Assembly (NCBI GenBank): GCA_015501055.1
Contig: JADNYV010000001.1
Location: forward strand, 1,426,001-1,490,000
DNA from: Mucidula mucida
Taxonomy: Eukaryota > Basidiomycota > Agaricomycetes > Agaricales > Physalacriaceae
Length of the DNA stretch: 64,000 bases
Direction of reading: 5' to 3'
Below the pieces are notes generated by a model. The model did not search any database. It was not told the DNA's origin and was given only the letters and a program-made list of their open reading frames with translations. Positions 32,403-44,811 of this stretch are shown here, piece by piece (the stretch's first letter is position 1; each line of letters begins with the position of its first letter). A program made the position numbers and the translations under genes.

Positions 32403-35083
32403 ATGTCGTCGAGTGAGCTCAACGTACTAATCGTACAACCCGTCCAACTCACCCATCATGTTACTTTAGCCTCTTTTCATCTCACCCCGGCAAGCATCCC
32501 TGCAAGTCGCGATGCTCAATCTTTACGGTTGAAAGTTCCCGTTGCAAACAGCAATACCGTCTTTCATCACCCCTTGGTATTACTTCTGCGATAGTGGCGG
32601 CCAACACTGTCCTCACATCATTCCAGAATCCCTTGTTGTTCCTGCTGAGAGCCGCGCGCATCTATCCGGACAAAGTTGCCTTGGTTCATCCAGATGTTGC
32701 CTACCCAAGGTTTTACACCTATGCCATTTGGTAAGGCGAAACGCTAGCTTATTGGATACACGTCAAATGCGCCGTATATTTCCAGGACACAGCGTATACA
32801 AAACCTCGCATATGCCCTCATTCAACAAGGCGTGAAACCAGGGGATAGAGTTGCTGTCATCGCACCAAATTGGTGAGTCTTCGTCATAAGCGTAAAGTCA
32901 TGTATCTGAATCATTAAAGCCCGATGATTGCTGGTCAGATTTACAACTCCTCGTCCTATTACAGAGTGTAACTATCCTTTCTCGCTTCGCAGACGCTTGT
33001 CAAGGCATCCTCGCTGCACGCGGAGTTGCAACTCTCATAAACACGCGTCTTACGCCCTCAGAAGTTGCGTATATTATAAGTAAGTTATCTCTACCGACGC
33101 AAAGACTTGAATGTAATGTCCAGTACAGCTCACAGTGGCGCCAGCCTTGCTATTGTGGACAAGGAATGTCTCCCGTTAATACAAGGATGTCGTGTCCCCA
33201 CCATTGTATCCCACGACACGGGACTCTCTGATGATCCCTATGAAGTTTTCCTCACGGAAGGCCGTCGCTCCAGCCAAGAGCGCGGTTGGCAAGGTCTAGA
33301 TGTTGACGCGGATGAAAACGCGCCCGCTTTGCTGTGTTATACGTGAGAGCCTGCCAGAAATGAACAGAATGATGAGCTCACATGAACCATTAGCTCCGGC
33401 ACGACCGGTCGGGTATGCAAATTGCTTTATCATTGACCCCTCACTGAGCTTTCTTTCAGCCGAAAGGTGTTCTAACCACACTCAGAGGCATGTTGCAGCT
33501 GAATGGCATTCTTCATATTGTCTGACATTCACGCGTCAGGAACCTATCTGGCAGCAATAGCAAACGCGTTCGAAGGACGGTGAGCAAGGCTTTCGCGCAA
33601 TCTATAACCTCATCAGGCTGACATCACTTCCACAGAATCAACAAGGACTCGGTATATCTATGGTCTGTCCTTCAAGATTTGCTATCTATCTTCGAAATGA
33701 ATAATGAGCCAGGATTTTACCTATGTTCCACGCAGGTGGATGGACATACCCTTGGAGTAACACATTTGCTTTTGCAACCCAAGTGAGTACGATCTGGGTA
33801 TTACAACTTGAAGCTAACACTGGTAGATTACATTGAGAACGGTAAATTATCCGTTGATATGGAAACATTTCCTCCACTCTGGCGTCTCACACTATTGTGG
33901 CGCCCCAACTGTCCAAGTAGGGTTACTCTTACGACGTGGCAGATGATCAACTCACCCGCCTATCCAAGATTGGGATTGTCAACGACCCGAAAGCAAGAAA
34001 GTTATCCAAACCGATCACTGCGATTATAGCTGGTTCGTAATGTCTTGCGTATCACATTGGACAGCTCGTAATGATTGCGTTGTAGGTGCGGCTCCGACTG
34101 CGAGCCTTGTAGGGAATCTTGAAAGCAAAGGTTTCGAAGTGGTACACGTTTACGGTTTAACGTAAGTTGAGCATTCTTCTCGAGCGCTCATCAGTAAACT
34201 GTTCTGTAGTGAGGTAAATGCTGCGTTATGATGGACGGTGACCAACTTCATGCCCATGAAACAGACGTATGGACCGTTCACCAGGGGTTATCCGCAAGAT
34301 TCTTGGAGATCTCTCTCGTTGGAAGATCGCTCTAAACTCATAGCTCGGCAGGGTCATAGTTTTGCCACTGCAGAGGATGTGCGCGTCGTTGAAATACGCG
34401 ACGATGACAGAATCATAGACGTTCCTCAAGATGGGAAGACCGCCGGTGAAATCGTCACAAGAGGAAATATTGTGATGAGAGAGTACTTCCGCGATTCTGA
34501 AGCCACAGCAAAAGCTTTCAGAGGAGGTTATTTCCATTCCGGAGATTTGGCAGTGCGGCATTCGGACGGTGCTATCGCGGTCGTCGATAGAAGTAAAGAT
34601 ATCATTATATCTGGTGGAGAGGTTAGTCCTTCAACCAACTCGCTCTTTGGCTCTCAGTTAACCACAAACCAGAATGCCTCTAGCTTGGCTATAGAACAAG
34701 GTCAGTGATATATTGAACGATTTCTTTGCCTTCTGATTTCTCAATTAACAGAGCTATCGTCTCATCCTCATGTATTAGAAGTAAGTGTAGTAGCAAGACC
34801 GCATCCTACTTGGGGCGAGCGCCCGATGGCGTTCGTCAAACTCCACCCAGAACACACAGCGAAATGGGTTCAGCGTGATGCAGAGTTCAGTAAATCTCTT
34901 AAAGAGCATGCCAGAACACGTTTACCTGGTTTCGCATGTCCCGAGTGGGTCCTCGTCGTCGACGAGCTCCCGGTAGGTGCATCTAATGGCCTGTGAGAAG
35001 GTACTGACTCTGAAACCGTATAGAAAACGTCCACGGGTAAGATTTTGAAGACAGATCTAAGGAAGCGGGCAGCAAAGTTGTGA
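32403..35083 (+). CDS. AMP-forming acyl-CoA synthetase (ANL superfamily)
   Basis: Activates carboxylic acids via acyl-AMP. The body reads FLLRAARIYPDKVALVHPDV, RIQNLAYALIQQGVKPGDRV, ARGVATLINTRLTPSEVAYI, motif A3 as CYTSGTTGR/PKGVLTTLRG, SVYLWILPMFHAGGWTYPWS, then VHVYGLTETYGP, GDLAVRHSDGAIAVVDRSKD, IIISGGEN and the end KTSTGKILKTDLRKRAAKL (A10 lysine), stop 35081-35083. More than ten introns, all phase-consistent. Two are unusual: 33488-33539 needs a GC donor, and the YGLTE motif is completed by a 4-nt exon (34210-34213). The N-terminus is uncertain: ATG 32403 opens a frame that must switch before ANTVLTSFQNPLLFLL. Medium-chain or oxalyl-type substrates are not distinguishable here. Confidence 0.88.
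34210..34213 (+). other. 4-nt microexon (TGAG) of the acyl-CoA synthetase
   Basis: The exon before ends ...GTT TAC GGT TTA AC at 34161, followed by gtaagt. An acceptor (ctgtag) ends at 34209, then TGAG, then a donor gtaaat at 34214. The next acceptor (gaaacag) precedes ACG TAT GGA CCG. Joining AC + T GAG + ACG TAT gives YGLTETYGP, the invariant A5 motif. Skipping the four bases puts the downstream exon out of frame. Confidence 0.8.
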
Positions 35084-35120
35084 AGAGACGACGAAGTATG
35101 TAGTGATTTTCAATAGGTAC

Positions 35121-36964
35121 TCATTCTAACACTTTCCCAGGATTCATGATGCCACGGGGATCGAAGAGCTCTTTTATCTTTTTCATCCAAGCAATGCTCA
35201 CGTCACTTTTCGAGTAATGCAGAGCATGAGTTTTCATGGCACCAATACCGTGTTCTGCAGATACAGAGCCGCGGTGTGACTCTGTGTTATGCGTTAACGT
35301 CCTACATCCCAAGCACCAATAAACTCAAATTAACTTACGAACGAGTTCGTAGATGAAAGGTTCGAGAGCATCTTGAATCTCCTGAGTGTACGCATCAGCT
35401 ACAACATTTAAGTGTAAGTTCCCTAAGTGGGTTCTGTCAGCAACTCATTAATCGCGATCACGACAACATACCATCGCCGACATGTCCGTAACCGAGAACG
35501 TGTCGCACTGCGCCTTCTTTCAGAAGACCATTTGATTTCAAATGCTCCCGGGTTGTGTCAACACATTCCTTGAATGTATGAAGAGGGACCGATATGTCGT
35601 ACTTGTAAGCTTTGCCTTCTTTTGAGACGGCTTCAGTGACACCTTCCCGAAGAGCCCACAAAGAGGAGAATTGAGCCGGCGATTGCGACAGTACACCAGT
35701 ATTGATTAAAGGCTTGTCAGCCTCCATGAGATTTTCCAAGAGGGTATTCAGTTTCTGGATGATTGGTGAGGGACGGTAGGGGTTAAAAGAAGCCTGATAC
35801 CTCTTCATCATGTTCCCGGCGACCGCCACTCGTTTCGACAAGAACGAAACATGAAGCACCCTCGATATCCTCATCACTGAGGGCTCGTCCTTGACCATGT
35901 TTGACGGCAAGTTCGTAAGCAGTGCGGTCAATGAACTCGAATGCGGAAAGAATTTCAGACAGTTCCCGTTTCACTACTTGGTATAACGGAAGAACGTTGT
36001 CGAAGTGAGGAAGAGCCAATATAACGTTGTTTGAAGCCTGAGGCGCAGGAGGAGTCAAAATGGAAACTCCAGTTATTATACCAAGTGTTCCTTCAGCACC
36101 GATGAATAGCTGCTTGAGATCATATCCTACATGCTGCTAAGCATAGGAAGCGAAGAGAGCTCAGCGAGTTACCAGTGTTGTCCTTCCGAAGAGCCGTGAG
36201 CTGGTCCAAGATTGTCCCATCGGGTAAAACGACTTCCAGACCCAAAACAGAGCCATGTAGAGATCCATACCGGAGAAGCCGGAGTCCACCAGCGTTGGTA
36301 GCAACGTTCCCACCTATCTGACAGCTGATGAATAAGTAAGAACTTAAACGGAGTCACAAGTTTTGATGTGGTGGACATACCTACCCTTCGCGCCCAAGTC
36401 GAGGGGCATGATATGATGATGGGGGGTTATGTAGTCGGTTAAGGACTGAAGAATACATCCAGCGTCGGCAATCAAGATACCTGGAGACTCGGTATGGATA
36501 ACAACATATTAAACATAGATCAGGAAGGACGAACCGGAGATGGGGTCGAATGAACGGACTTGCGTCATGTTGGCGAGCGAGAGAACGACCTCATCCTTGA
36601 TAGGAACACTCCCGCCGACGAGGCCAGTGTTTCCACCTTGAGGGACAATACCTATGCGCTTTTCGTAACACCATTTGACAATTTCGCTGACTTGCTGGGT
36701 TGATTTGGGTTTCAGGACGGTGGACGCGTTGCCCCGATACTTGCCCATCCAATCTTGATTGAAAGGATCAAGCTCAGCGGCGGGTGAGGCCACCGGAGGC
36801 AGGGTTGACAAAATAGAGGAAGGTTCGAGTATTGTTGAGAAATGGGCGAGATCCTGCTCGGAGACGGCATTGAGAGAGGCCCTGGAATGGGTAGCCCGCC
36901 ATTGGAGTAGATTTCTGCTGAGGCCGCGCTGTGAAATGCGGCGCGAGGCCGACGACAGCATCAT
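35121..36964 (-). CDS. dld2: FAD-linked D-2-hydroxyglutarate / D-lactate dehydrogenase, mitochondrial
   Basis: A VAO-fold flavoenzyme oxidising D-2-hydroxy acids to 2-oxo acids. ATG 36964 opens a strong mitochondrial presequence ([18 protein letters not shown], rich in Arg/Ser without acids). An upstream in-frame ATG at 37021 would add 19 acidic residues and is less likely. FAD-binding: [52 protein letters not shown]. The middle has [20 protein letters not shown] and [16 protein letters not shown]. The C-terminal end is [20 protein letters not shown] then [13 protein letters not shown], stop 35121-35123. Introns are short. It converges with the acyl-CoA synthetase (37 bp between stops). Confidence 0.9.
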
Positions 36965-37234
36965 GACAGGAAAACGGATTTCGTCGTTGTCAATGTCAAT
37001 GTGTTTTCGATCTGAAGGCACATTATGTATGGCGTGAGAACGTGCAGCGGCAAGTTGACCCTGCGCTACTTTCCTGCTGTCGAGTCTCCTCCCATAAGCT
37101 GTCTCTTCCGGCTTTCATGTTGCGTTCCTCGCTGCCGTGACCATTAGCGCCGCCCTTATCCTCTCTCATATTTGCCCATCGCTGCACCACCGTGTTTCAG
37201 GTTCACCACTTTTCTCGCTTTCACTCATACCACC

Positions 37235-40200
37235 ATGAGCCGCGTCGTCGAGGATGACCAGTTCAGCGATGCCCCAGACACCCTCGAGGATGAGCGCTAC
37301 GAAGATCTGCCAACAGGCATCCAGCAGGTCCAGCTACACGACATCGAGTCCCCGGACAAAACAATCGCCATTACCTCCGGCCAAGGTAAAGACGAGAATC
37401 CGGATAGTGCGCCCTCTCGCGGGCCTTCCATATCCAGCACTGCAGACCAGGCGGTAGAGACCGCTAGTGCCCACAGCTTGCCGGCCGTTACGGTGTCCCA
37501 CCATTTACCAACTCCTGAACCTCACAGTTCTCGGACGGTGTCATCTACAGCGTCTGCCTACATACCACCACCATCGCCTGCTCGTAGTCATAATTCTGCG
37601 CGTCCAAGCACCGTTTCCGCAGACGATCGTAGGCCCCGACGCCGGTCAGCAACCACCGAGGTGTGTGCTAACGATTTTTCTCGTTATTAAGCGTTAACCT
37701 TGATCAAGTCTCGGACACCGAACCGTCTATCGGGATTCTTCAACAACCTTATCCATCGTCGTGAACACACTCCAAATACAGAGGGTTCAATACGTGAAGA
37801 ACATGCCTCGCAGCCGGAAAAGGCGGAAGGAAACTCACGTCCGAGCTCACCTCGCTGCGTCCATCCACACCTCCCCCGGATCTACCGCCTCCATCACTTC
37901 AAGAGCTTGGGCTTTGTCTATCTGTGCTCACTTCGGACCTCTCCCCGGCCCACTTTAGTGCCCCTCCCTCTAGTGGCGCCTTTCTGGCACCCCACTATCT
38001 ATTACTTTGCCACGCACAAGGCCTTGATGTTCTGCCTCTCATATCTCCGCCAGCTCCTCAACCGTATGCTCTCGTTCGCAGAGTAAGTTTCAGGAGTGTT
38101 GTCGTAATGGAGCAGCGGGGCGTGTTGGTGGCAATAGCTGGGCGCCGGGATGGTGTGCGCGTATATGCCTTGGAAGAGGTAAAAGGGCCGTTGAATGGAG
38201 GATAGAAGTTGAACTGCGCCGTGAAAGAGAGCGGCAGCGTAGGGAAGCCAGCAAGAAGACCCCCGTCTTTGGCCGCGAGCTGCCCGATGCACGCAATTCC
38301 ACCGACAAACATTCCAAGTCATCCTCGTTAACGTCATCCACTTCGAAAGCGGAGTTACTCCCGGCCATACCACTCATTCCACGCACCCCATTAATAACGC
38401 GGCGGCCGAAATCCCGTCCCTCCAGTGACTATCCGCCTGTACCGGTGCCATCCGGCCATCCACCTCCATATGCTTCGCCACTTGAACACTCAACTTCAAT
38501 TCAAAACTCGTTATCACCGCCTCTTACTCGTGCGCGAGGAACATCAGTCTCGGATGTTTTGACCGCCGGTGCTATTCGACGGAATACCAACGCGACAATC
38601 AGGCCGGAGAATCCGGACTCCAAAGCAGAATGGGTTGAATCTAGCGACGATGAGGCCATAAACATTGTCGCAGCTGGTTCGAGCGGAAGTCAAGCACTCG
38701 ACGAAAGAACGAGCTCAACAGGGCAGCAACATACAACTCCTGCCCTCGCAACCCGTCCTACTCGTCATACCCACTCTCCTTCTATTACGAGAAGAAACCG
38801 TCCGGCAAATCTAGACTTGACGCTCTCAAGAACAAGCTCGATTCCACCCCCAGAGCCATCCCCTGCCCCTACCCTCCTGACGCTCCGCCAGGCGCTTACT
38901 CATTCTCCATCGAGGGAGCCCCGTGAGTTCAACGATCCAGACACACCGGTCGCAGAAGTGGATGAAGATGATGACGATGGCGATGGTATCAGCCTTTCCC
39001 AAGTTCTCCAAGAAAGTCGACTTCCCAATCTTCCACCTCCGGGTACCAGACAGGCACAGCAACCCATATTACTAGCTTCCACCAACGGAGACAGTGACGA
39101 TGTTGCAAGTCCTCGCAGTTCCGACGTTCAATCCTCTAACTATCACGGAAGTGTGCAGGAGCCGGATGATACGACCCCCAACCGTCGTCGTCGGTGGTCT
39201 GTCATTATCGGTCAAAGTTCGTCCACTTCAAGCTCCACCGGTGAGCTACCTGCAGCGAGCTCGACAGGCAACATGCGGGAGCGAATGTTGACGCGATCAA
39301 CGTCTTTTAGGTCGAACAGATCGGCTACGACCGTTCGACCGTCTTCTTCGCCAACCGCCAGTTTGCCATCTTCTTCTACTTTAAATGCACCGCCATTACC
39401 GGACAGTGCAGCATCGATCATATCGTCTCATTCGTCGAGATCGCGCTTTATTCCTCGTATCCTCACGAATGCTTTCCACAACAGACGTGGGGACGATAGA
39501 CCGTCTTCCCCGTCCCGCAGTGTCGAAGAGACAACTAAACGCTCTCTGGGAGCCCCGGTCGTAACGCAATCTCCGCCTCCCAAATTGGAGTATGTCAAGT
39601 TACCTGGCACCAAAGGGGCTTTACTTGTTAAAGCCGTCGAAACAGCGAAGAAGAGGTTGGTGTTTTTTTCTTGTTATGCGCTACTCAGTTTCTGATTTGC
39701 CATTCTTTCTTAGCTTTTTAGCTATTTTGTGCGGCGAAAATGGGGAGAAAGTGGAACTTTTCGCTGGCACTTATCGGACAGCCCTCGGCTTGTCACGCAC
39801 ATTCATTTTGCCTGATTCTCCTCGATCTTTAGAACTGCAACTGCAAGGTGATGATCTTGTGGAGGTCTTTCTGGTCTTTTCTCAAAATGTTTTTGGTCTG
39901 GAACCGGCAACGGTTCGTGTTCGTGAAGTGCGAATAGGCCGCGCGGAGAGAAGAGCAGCAAGGAGACGAGCGCGGGAAGTACGAACGGCAGATGCACCTG
40001 CAAACGATTCAGAACCACAGTTGACAGAGGAAGACAACACCAATGTCAACGTCAGCATTGGTGTATCGGTTGCTGTCGGTTCAACTGTCGTAGCCACAGG
40101 AACAGGGCCTGAAGGCCAGCAGACGCCTCCACTTATTGCGCAAGAGCATCCCAATCATGCCAGCGAACGAGCACCAGATTCGGCTCCTGATCGCCCTTCT

Positions 40201-41413
40201 ACGCCTGTCGAGCCGACTACGACCTCCACTGTTGCGCATCCCGAAGAGATAGTTGCTCTTGCCACTGCTCAAATGGGGCCATACACGACGTTCCAGCAGC
40301 TTTCGTTTGCGCCACAGTTTCCATTGGCGTCAATTGCAGATGAATACGTTATTCCGCCTACGTACCCGGATTTCATTGATTATCGGACCGAACACGAACC
40401 AGAACCTGGTTCTGATCTTGCACAAGTTCAATTCTCTCCTCCTGGCTTACCTGTTCCTACCCCATCGGCTCCTTCGAAATGGTTCTATCGGGATCCCAAG
40501 AATGTCATTCATGGTATGTTTCAATTCTCTTCTATCGGCAAGTTTTCATTGGTTGCGTGCAGGTCCTTGGAAAGCGTCTTTAATGCAGGCTTGGTATAAG
40601 GATGGTCTGTTACCACCTGACCTCCCTGTGCGCAGAGAAGAAGACACAGAGTTCATGTTGCTGAAAGATCTTCGGTTGCAAAGTATCGATCCCACTCATC
40701 CTTTCCGTTCAGTCGTTCCCCCCGCGCAACCGGAACCTCCATCTATCTTTCAAGCGTCTGATAAGCCGCTCCTGAAACCTATATCTCTCCTCGCCCAACC
40801 ACGCCATTTTGGGCCACCCGCTCTTTTCTTTTCTTCAAGAGGTGGACATAGTACAACTATTGTCGACAACCGCGGCAGATCAGTGCTGAAGGGCCGATTT
40901 ATGTGGAGCAAAGATGAGGAAGACACTCCTGTAACGACCACGAAGAAAACGATTCTACCTACCCGGATGGGCGACGTCAAGCGCTTAGAGGCTTTCGATG
41001 TGAAGGATCGCTCCGTCCTAGTAGCGATGCGTCAAGGAGGGTTAGAAGCTGTTGACCTGAGCGATGCCTTGCTCCGACCGGGTGACGAGTCCCGCACCGC
41101 TCTACCACAATTTCACCCTACGCCTTCCAACTACAATCGCAGGGGACCTTTCGTGTGGAAGATGGGTACGCCGATCTCTGGGTCCACTGCTTCCACCCTC
41201 CTGCCCTCCAAGTTGAAAAACAGTCATATACCCAGTAAGAAGATGAGCACTGGATCGACCAAGTCGCCGTCTGGGAGGACAGAATTTAATGTCGGATACG
41301 TCGATAACGATATGCAGGATGAAGTCCTGTTCCTGGGAAGGAAAGGTGACGAGATATACATCTGCGAACGAAATGCCGGATCTTTTAGGATCCTACGTCT
41401 CTGCCCCGTCTAA
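37235..41413 (+). CDS. CNH-like propeller plus GYF domain protein
   Basis: A large protein (about 1,250 aa). ATG 37235 opens MSRVVEDDQFSDAPDTLED and a disordered start. The first conserved block (about 37900-38180) is LGLCLSVLTSDLSPAHFSAP, LLLCHAQGLDVLPLI, FRSVVVMEQRGVLVAIAGRR, DGVRVYALEE, similar to CNH/beta-propeller repeats. A long Ser/Pro/Arg linker follows, then a second block: YVKLPGTKGALLVKAVETAK, LAILCGENGEKVELFAGTYR, SRTFILPDSPRSLELQLQGD, VEVFLVFSQNVFGLEPATV. A GYF domain (WFYRDPKNVIHGPWKASLMQ, AWYKDGLLPPDLPVRRE) binds Pro-rich peptides. More propeller-like text ends at 41413. Near 38179 the frame needs either a 59-nt intron or a one-base indel. The role is unknown; signalling or mRNA control is a guess from GYF. 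Confidence 0.75.
38179..38237 (+). other. Coding-like 59-nt segment: intron or frameshift
   Basis: After ...VRVYALEE the sequence is gtaaaaggg...gcggcag, which has intron ends and length 59, and removal keeps frame (into RREASKKTP). But with one extra A in the run at 38181-38184, the segment would read VKRAVEWRIEVELRRERERQ in frame with the rest, as expected for a charged helix. So either an intron or a one-base deletion in a coding stretch. Confidence 0.6.
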
Positions 41414-41554
41414 TTTATTACGTACAATACATAGTGCATATTTTTCAAAACATGCTAACGAGGCAGTGTAGAATATGAAGGACATCCTGTAAATCTACGC
41501 ACTAAGGTCGAGAATTGAGGGCCCAAATTAGGGAATCCGTGTGGCGATGGAATT

Positions 41555-43270
41555 ATGACTAAGCATTCAGGCTCTAACCTTAACCACAACCTTGGGTTTC
41601 TCTTGCGGCTGGGGTCAGGCTGGGGTTACGATGGCAAGTGCGAGTGGTTCGCTACCTGGGCGCCTGCGACTAACCGTGATCATGTTTTGCAGCTCATATT
41701 CCAAGAAGACAACCATACTGCTGTCAAATTCTTCATTCAACGAGACCTTCCTGATGACGTTCGTGCAGAACTCACACAGACCATCCTCGAACTTGGAGGC
41801 AGAGTTGAAGAGAAAGTTCCTCGACAGGGCTATGTCTTGATATCTCCCGGCACAGCGGAAGGACAACGCCTGCGGGAATGCTGGGCCTTGCCGGACAGGC
41901 CTCATCGCTTCTTCGTCCCCTACACCTTTGTGGAAGCGTGTAAGGTTGCCGGAACTCACCTCCGCCAAATATTTGTCGAAAACGGTGCTCCAATCCCGAT
42001 CCATATCCATTCCAGTATAGCCAATGTTAACGCCAGGAGTACGCTCAGTTCGCGTATCATGGTGAGTGCCACTGGCTTATCTTAATGATATTTCGGCTTA
42101 TGCTTGGAGATATAGCACTCTGGCGGCGATCCTCACGCAACACCGCACACTGCCCGTGTTATTTTGGCAGACCCTAACACTGAGGTCTTCCAGGCTCTTA
42201 TTAAAACGTACGACGGCAACCCAGCCGTCCATGTCGAGTCTTATCTGTGGGTGAAGAAGTGCATCGAAAAGGGTATTGTTTCTTTCACGCCTGTCGTATT
42301 CAAAAACCCTGGAGGTAGAAGGCGAGGCGAAGAGTACGCTCTTTCTCTTGATTTTCATGATTTATAGCTCATCTTATATTCAGGCGAACACAATTCAACG
42401 AAAGGGACGACGAGCTTCTTTGCGGCTGGATCGCGAGCAAAATACCGTACAAAGAGATTGGAGGTCGGACAGGAAATAGGCTCTATCAACAGCTTCTTGA
42501 ACTGGTATGCATCAGCTTTGCTTCTTGACGTTGAAGTTTAAACTAAACAGAGCGACGAACCGGAGTACTCTTGGGTTACACGCCACACATGGCAGTCCTG
42601 GCGAGAACGGTACAAAAAGAATGCCGAGCGAATGGACCACATTATCTCAGCCATTGTCGCTGAAACGAAGCCTATTCTAGGAGAGAAAGGACAATACGGA
42701 TATGTCCGAGAAAAGGCGCCCAAGAAGAAGCGCAAGGTCAAGGATGTCAAAGACGAAGAGGATCTTCGCGTGGAGATGAACGAGCTTCAGTCGCAGAAGC
42801 CATTGAGTGGTCTGTTGCCGCCAGAGGGTCCGCCCATCCCCATTGCGGGACCCTCTGATGATCCTATGCATATGCATGTTGTTGGCGGAAATGGACCTGA
42901 AGAAGAGCTCGATGACGGTGACGACGATTGGGCTATTCGCGTCGGGGGTGGACCTCCACCGGGCTGGGCTAAACGGCGGCCATCTGAAGGACTTCCTGAG
43001 GGTAGTCCGAACAAGCGGGCTCGACTTCAGTAAGCCAGTGTCTCTTCACTGCATTCTGGTATTGACATCCTCATCAGCGAACCTCATCTCATGCCTCTTC
43101 CAGGTGTTCATGTTATTGATCAAGCCATCTGTGACATTGCGATGGAATTCAAGTTCACTGTCGAAGAAGTTCAATCGTATTACGATAAGTGTGGGGAAAT
43201 GAGCCGCACTCGCGAAAGATTTGGCAAGATGCGAGAAATGCTTTCGGCTCATTTTAGTGAAGATAATTGA
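41555..43270 (+). CDS. rap1: Rap1-like telomere protein (BRCT-like + Myb)
   Basis: Rap1 is a shelterin-type telomere protein. Early text is VKFFIQRDLPDDVRAELTQT, ILELGGRVEEKVPRQGYVLI, RFFVPYTFVEACKVAGTHLR (BRCT-like), then a second unit (RVILADPNTEVFQALIKTYD, ESYLWVKKCIEKGIVSFTPV). After an intron come RTQFNERDDELLCGWIASKI, PYKEIGGRTGNRLYQQLLEL and WVTRHTWQSWRERYKKN, the Rap1 Myb signature. Then a basic patch (EKAPKKKRKVKDVK, a likely nuclear signal) and an acidic stretch. The last exon after cctcatcag reads HEPHLMPLPGVHVIDQAICD and ends AHFSEDN at 43268-43270. The start is uncertain: ATG 41555 is in frame with the first block, but the first 40 residues look non-conserved and a spliced start is possible. 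Confidence 0.88.
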
Positions 43271-43352
43271 TGTGTTGTTGGTTTATCGGCGATGAATGTG
43301 TACAATACATGTAGGCAAAGTGACTATACATGTTGAACCATGACAATAGGTA

Positions 43353-44811
43353 TCATGCGTCGAATTCAGTCAAGATCTTGTAATCAGCAGCTCGGACTGG
43401 AGCAGAAGGGCTTTCAAACAACTTTTGTTTCCTGCGAAATGTTCATAAACCAAGTGTACACGTTGGCAAGACAAGCTGATACAAACCTTTCTCCAGCGGC
43501 TGCAGAAGGAAACGAACCGAAAAGATCCTTATGCTTGGGTAGAGGCGACTCCCTACAAGATTGTGAACAAAGAGGACTGATAAATGCAAGCAAAGGTATA
43601 CTTGAAGTAGGGGTGTTCAAGCGCCTCTGCCGCTGTGATACGCAATTCAGGATCATACGTGAGAAAAGACATCAGAAGGTCGAGTCCATTCGAAGACAAG
43701 TACGGAAACTTTGTGCGGAATAGGTGTGGTTGAGGCGATGGAAGGCTGATCGTCTTCGCTATAGGTAACGAGAAGTACTCTGGCCACGAATTGTGAGTAG
43801 GAGGACCGAGCAGTTTGAAGATCATGGAGATTAATTCAAGCTCGGCTTTGGCCTGGAAGAGCGGCTCTTTGAGGAGGAGCTCTGCAAAGATGCAACCCAC
43901 AGACCACAGATCCACAGCTGTGGAATATGTTTTCGCACCGAGTAGAATTTCTGGGGCACTACGCGACGAGTCATACATGCCCTTGCCTTGAACTTTGAGA
44001 AGACACACCGGTACCACAGAGTAACGACAAGTTGTGTCAATCCTCCGACGCCAACGGGATCACCGTAACGTCGGGCAAGCCCAAAGTCTGCAACTTTTAT
44101 GGTGCCTCGGTTATTCATGAGGAGATTGCTAGTTTTGAGATCTCGGTGAAGAATCCAGTTGGCGTGACAGTGATTGACAGCGGAGAGTAGTTGGAGCATG
44201 AGTGTTTTGATTTCAGACTGGAGGAAGGGAGCAGGCATCATGGTAAGTAGCGATTTGAGATCATGTTCAATAAAGTCCATCACGACGAACACTCTAAACA
44301 GTTGTATAAGCTTGGATAGAGAGTAGTGTGTAGAGGACACCCACTGTGTCAATGTATCTCCAACGACAACTTCGCGAACTCTGACAACATTTTCGTGTCT
44401 ACATGTCATGAGCGCGTTCACTTCCCGGAGAGCGGTTATTGGAAAGCCATTCTTCTCCTCGTCCAGCTTGAGTTTCTTTAATGCGACGATGTCGCCTGTT
44501 TCCTTGTCTCTGGCGCGAAACACGACGCCGTATGAGCCTTCCTCGATCTGGTTGAGGCGTTCGTAGCAGTAAACCGATCGTGAGGGAGTAATGGCTGGAT
44601 GGCGCGTCCGAACGGGTACATGTAGACTGCGAGGTTGGGCGTTATTAGTCGGTACCATCGGCGCGGCTGTCGTCGTCGTCGCGGGGCTCGGCGACGCCAC
44701 CTTGGGCTTGACGCGACGCACAGTCTGCTCCTTTGGGATCGCTTCTGGCGAGTCCTCGTCCCATTTTGAGCGCTTCTTCGAGGGCGTCGACGGTCCAGCA
44801 GAGGTGGACAT
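43353..44811 (-). CDS. cdk11: CDK11/PITSLRE-type cyclin-dependent kinase
   Basis: CDK11 homologues act in transcription and splicing control. ATG 44811 gives [20 protein letters not shown], then a Pro/Thr linker. Kinase motifs: [20 protein letters not shown] (Gly loop), IVALKKLK (Lys), the cyclin-contact helix [13 protein letters not shown] (PITALRE, close to PITSLRE), [67 protein letters not shown], and [20 protein letters not shown]. The end after two short introns is [20 protein letters not shown] then [20 protein letters not shown], stop at 43353-43355. Divergent from CBF5, with 104 bp between the ATGs. Confidence 0.92.

Noticed and set aside
38445..39695. Large Ser/Pro ORF read as a separate gene
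   Set aside because: It continues in frame with the upstream propeller-like exon and downstream GYF exons, so it is the linker of one gene.
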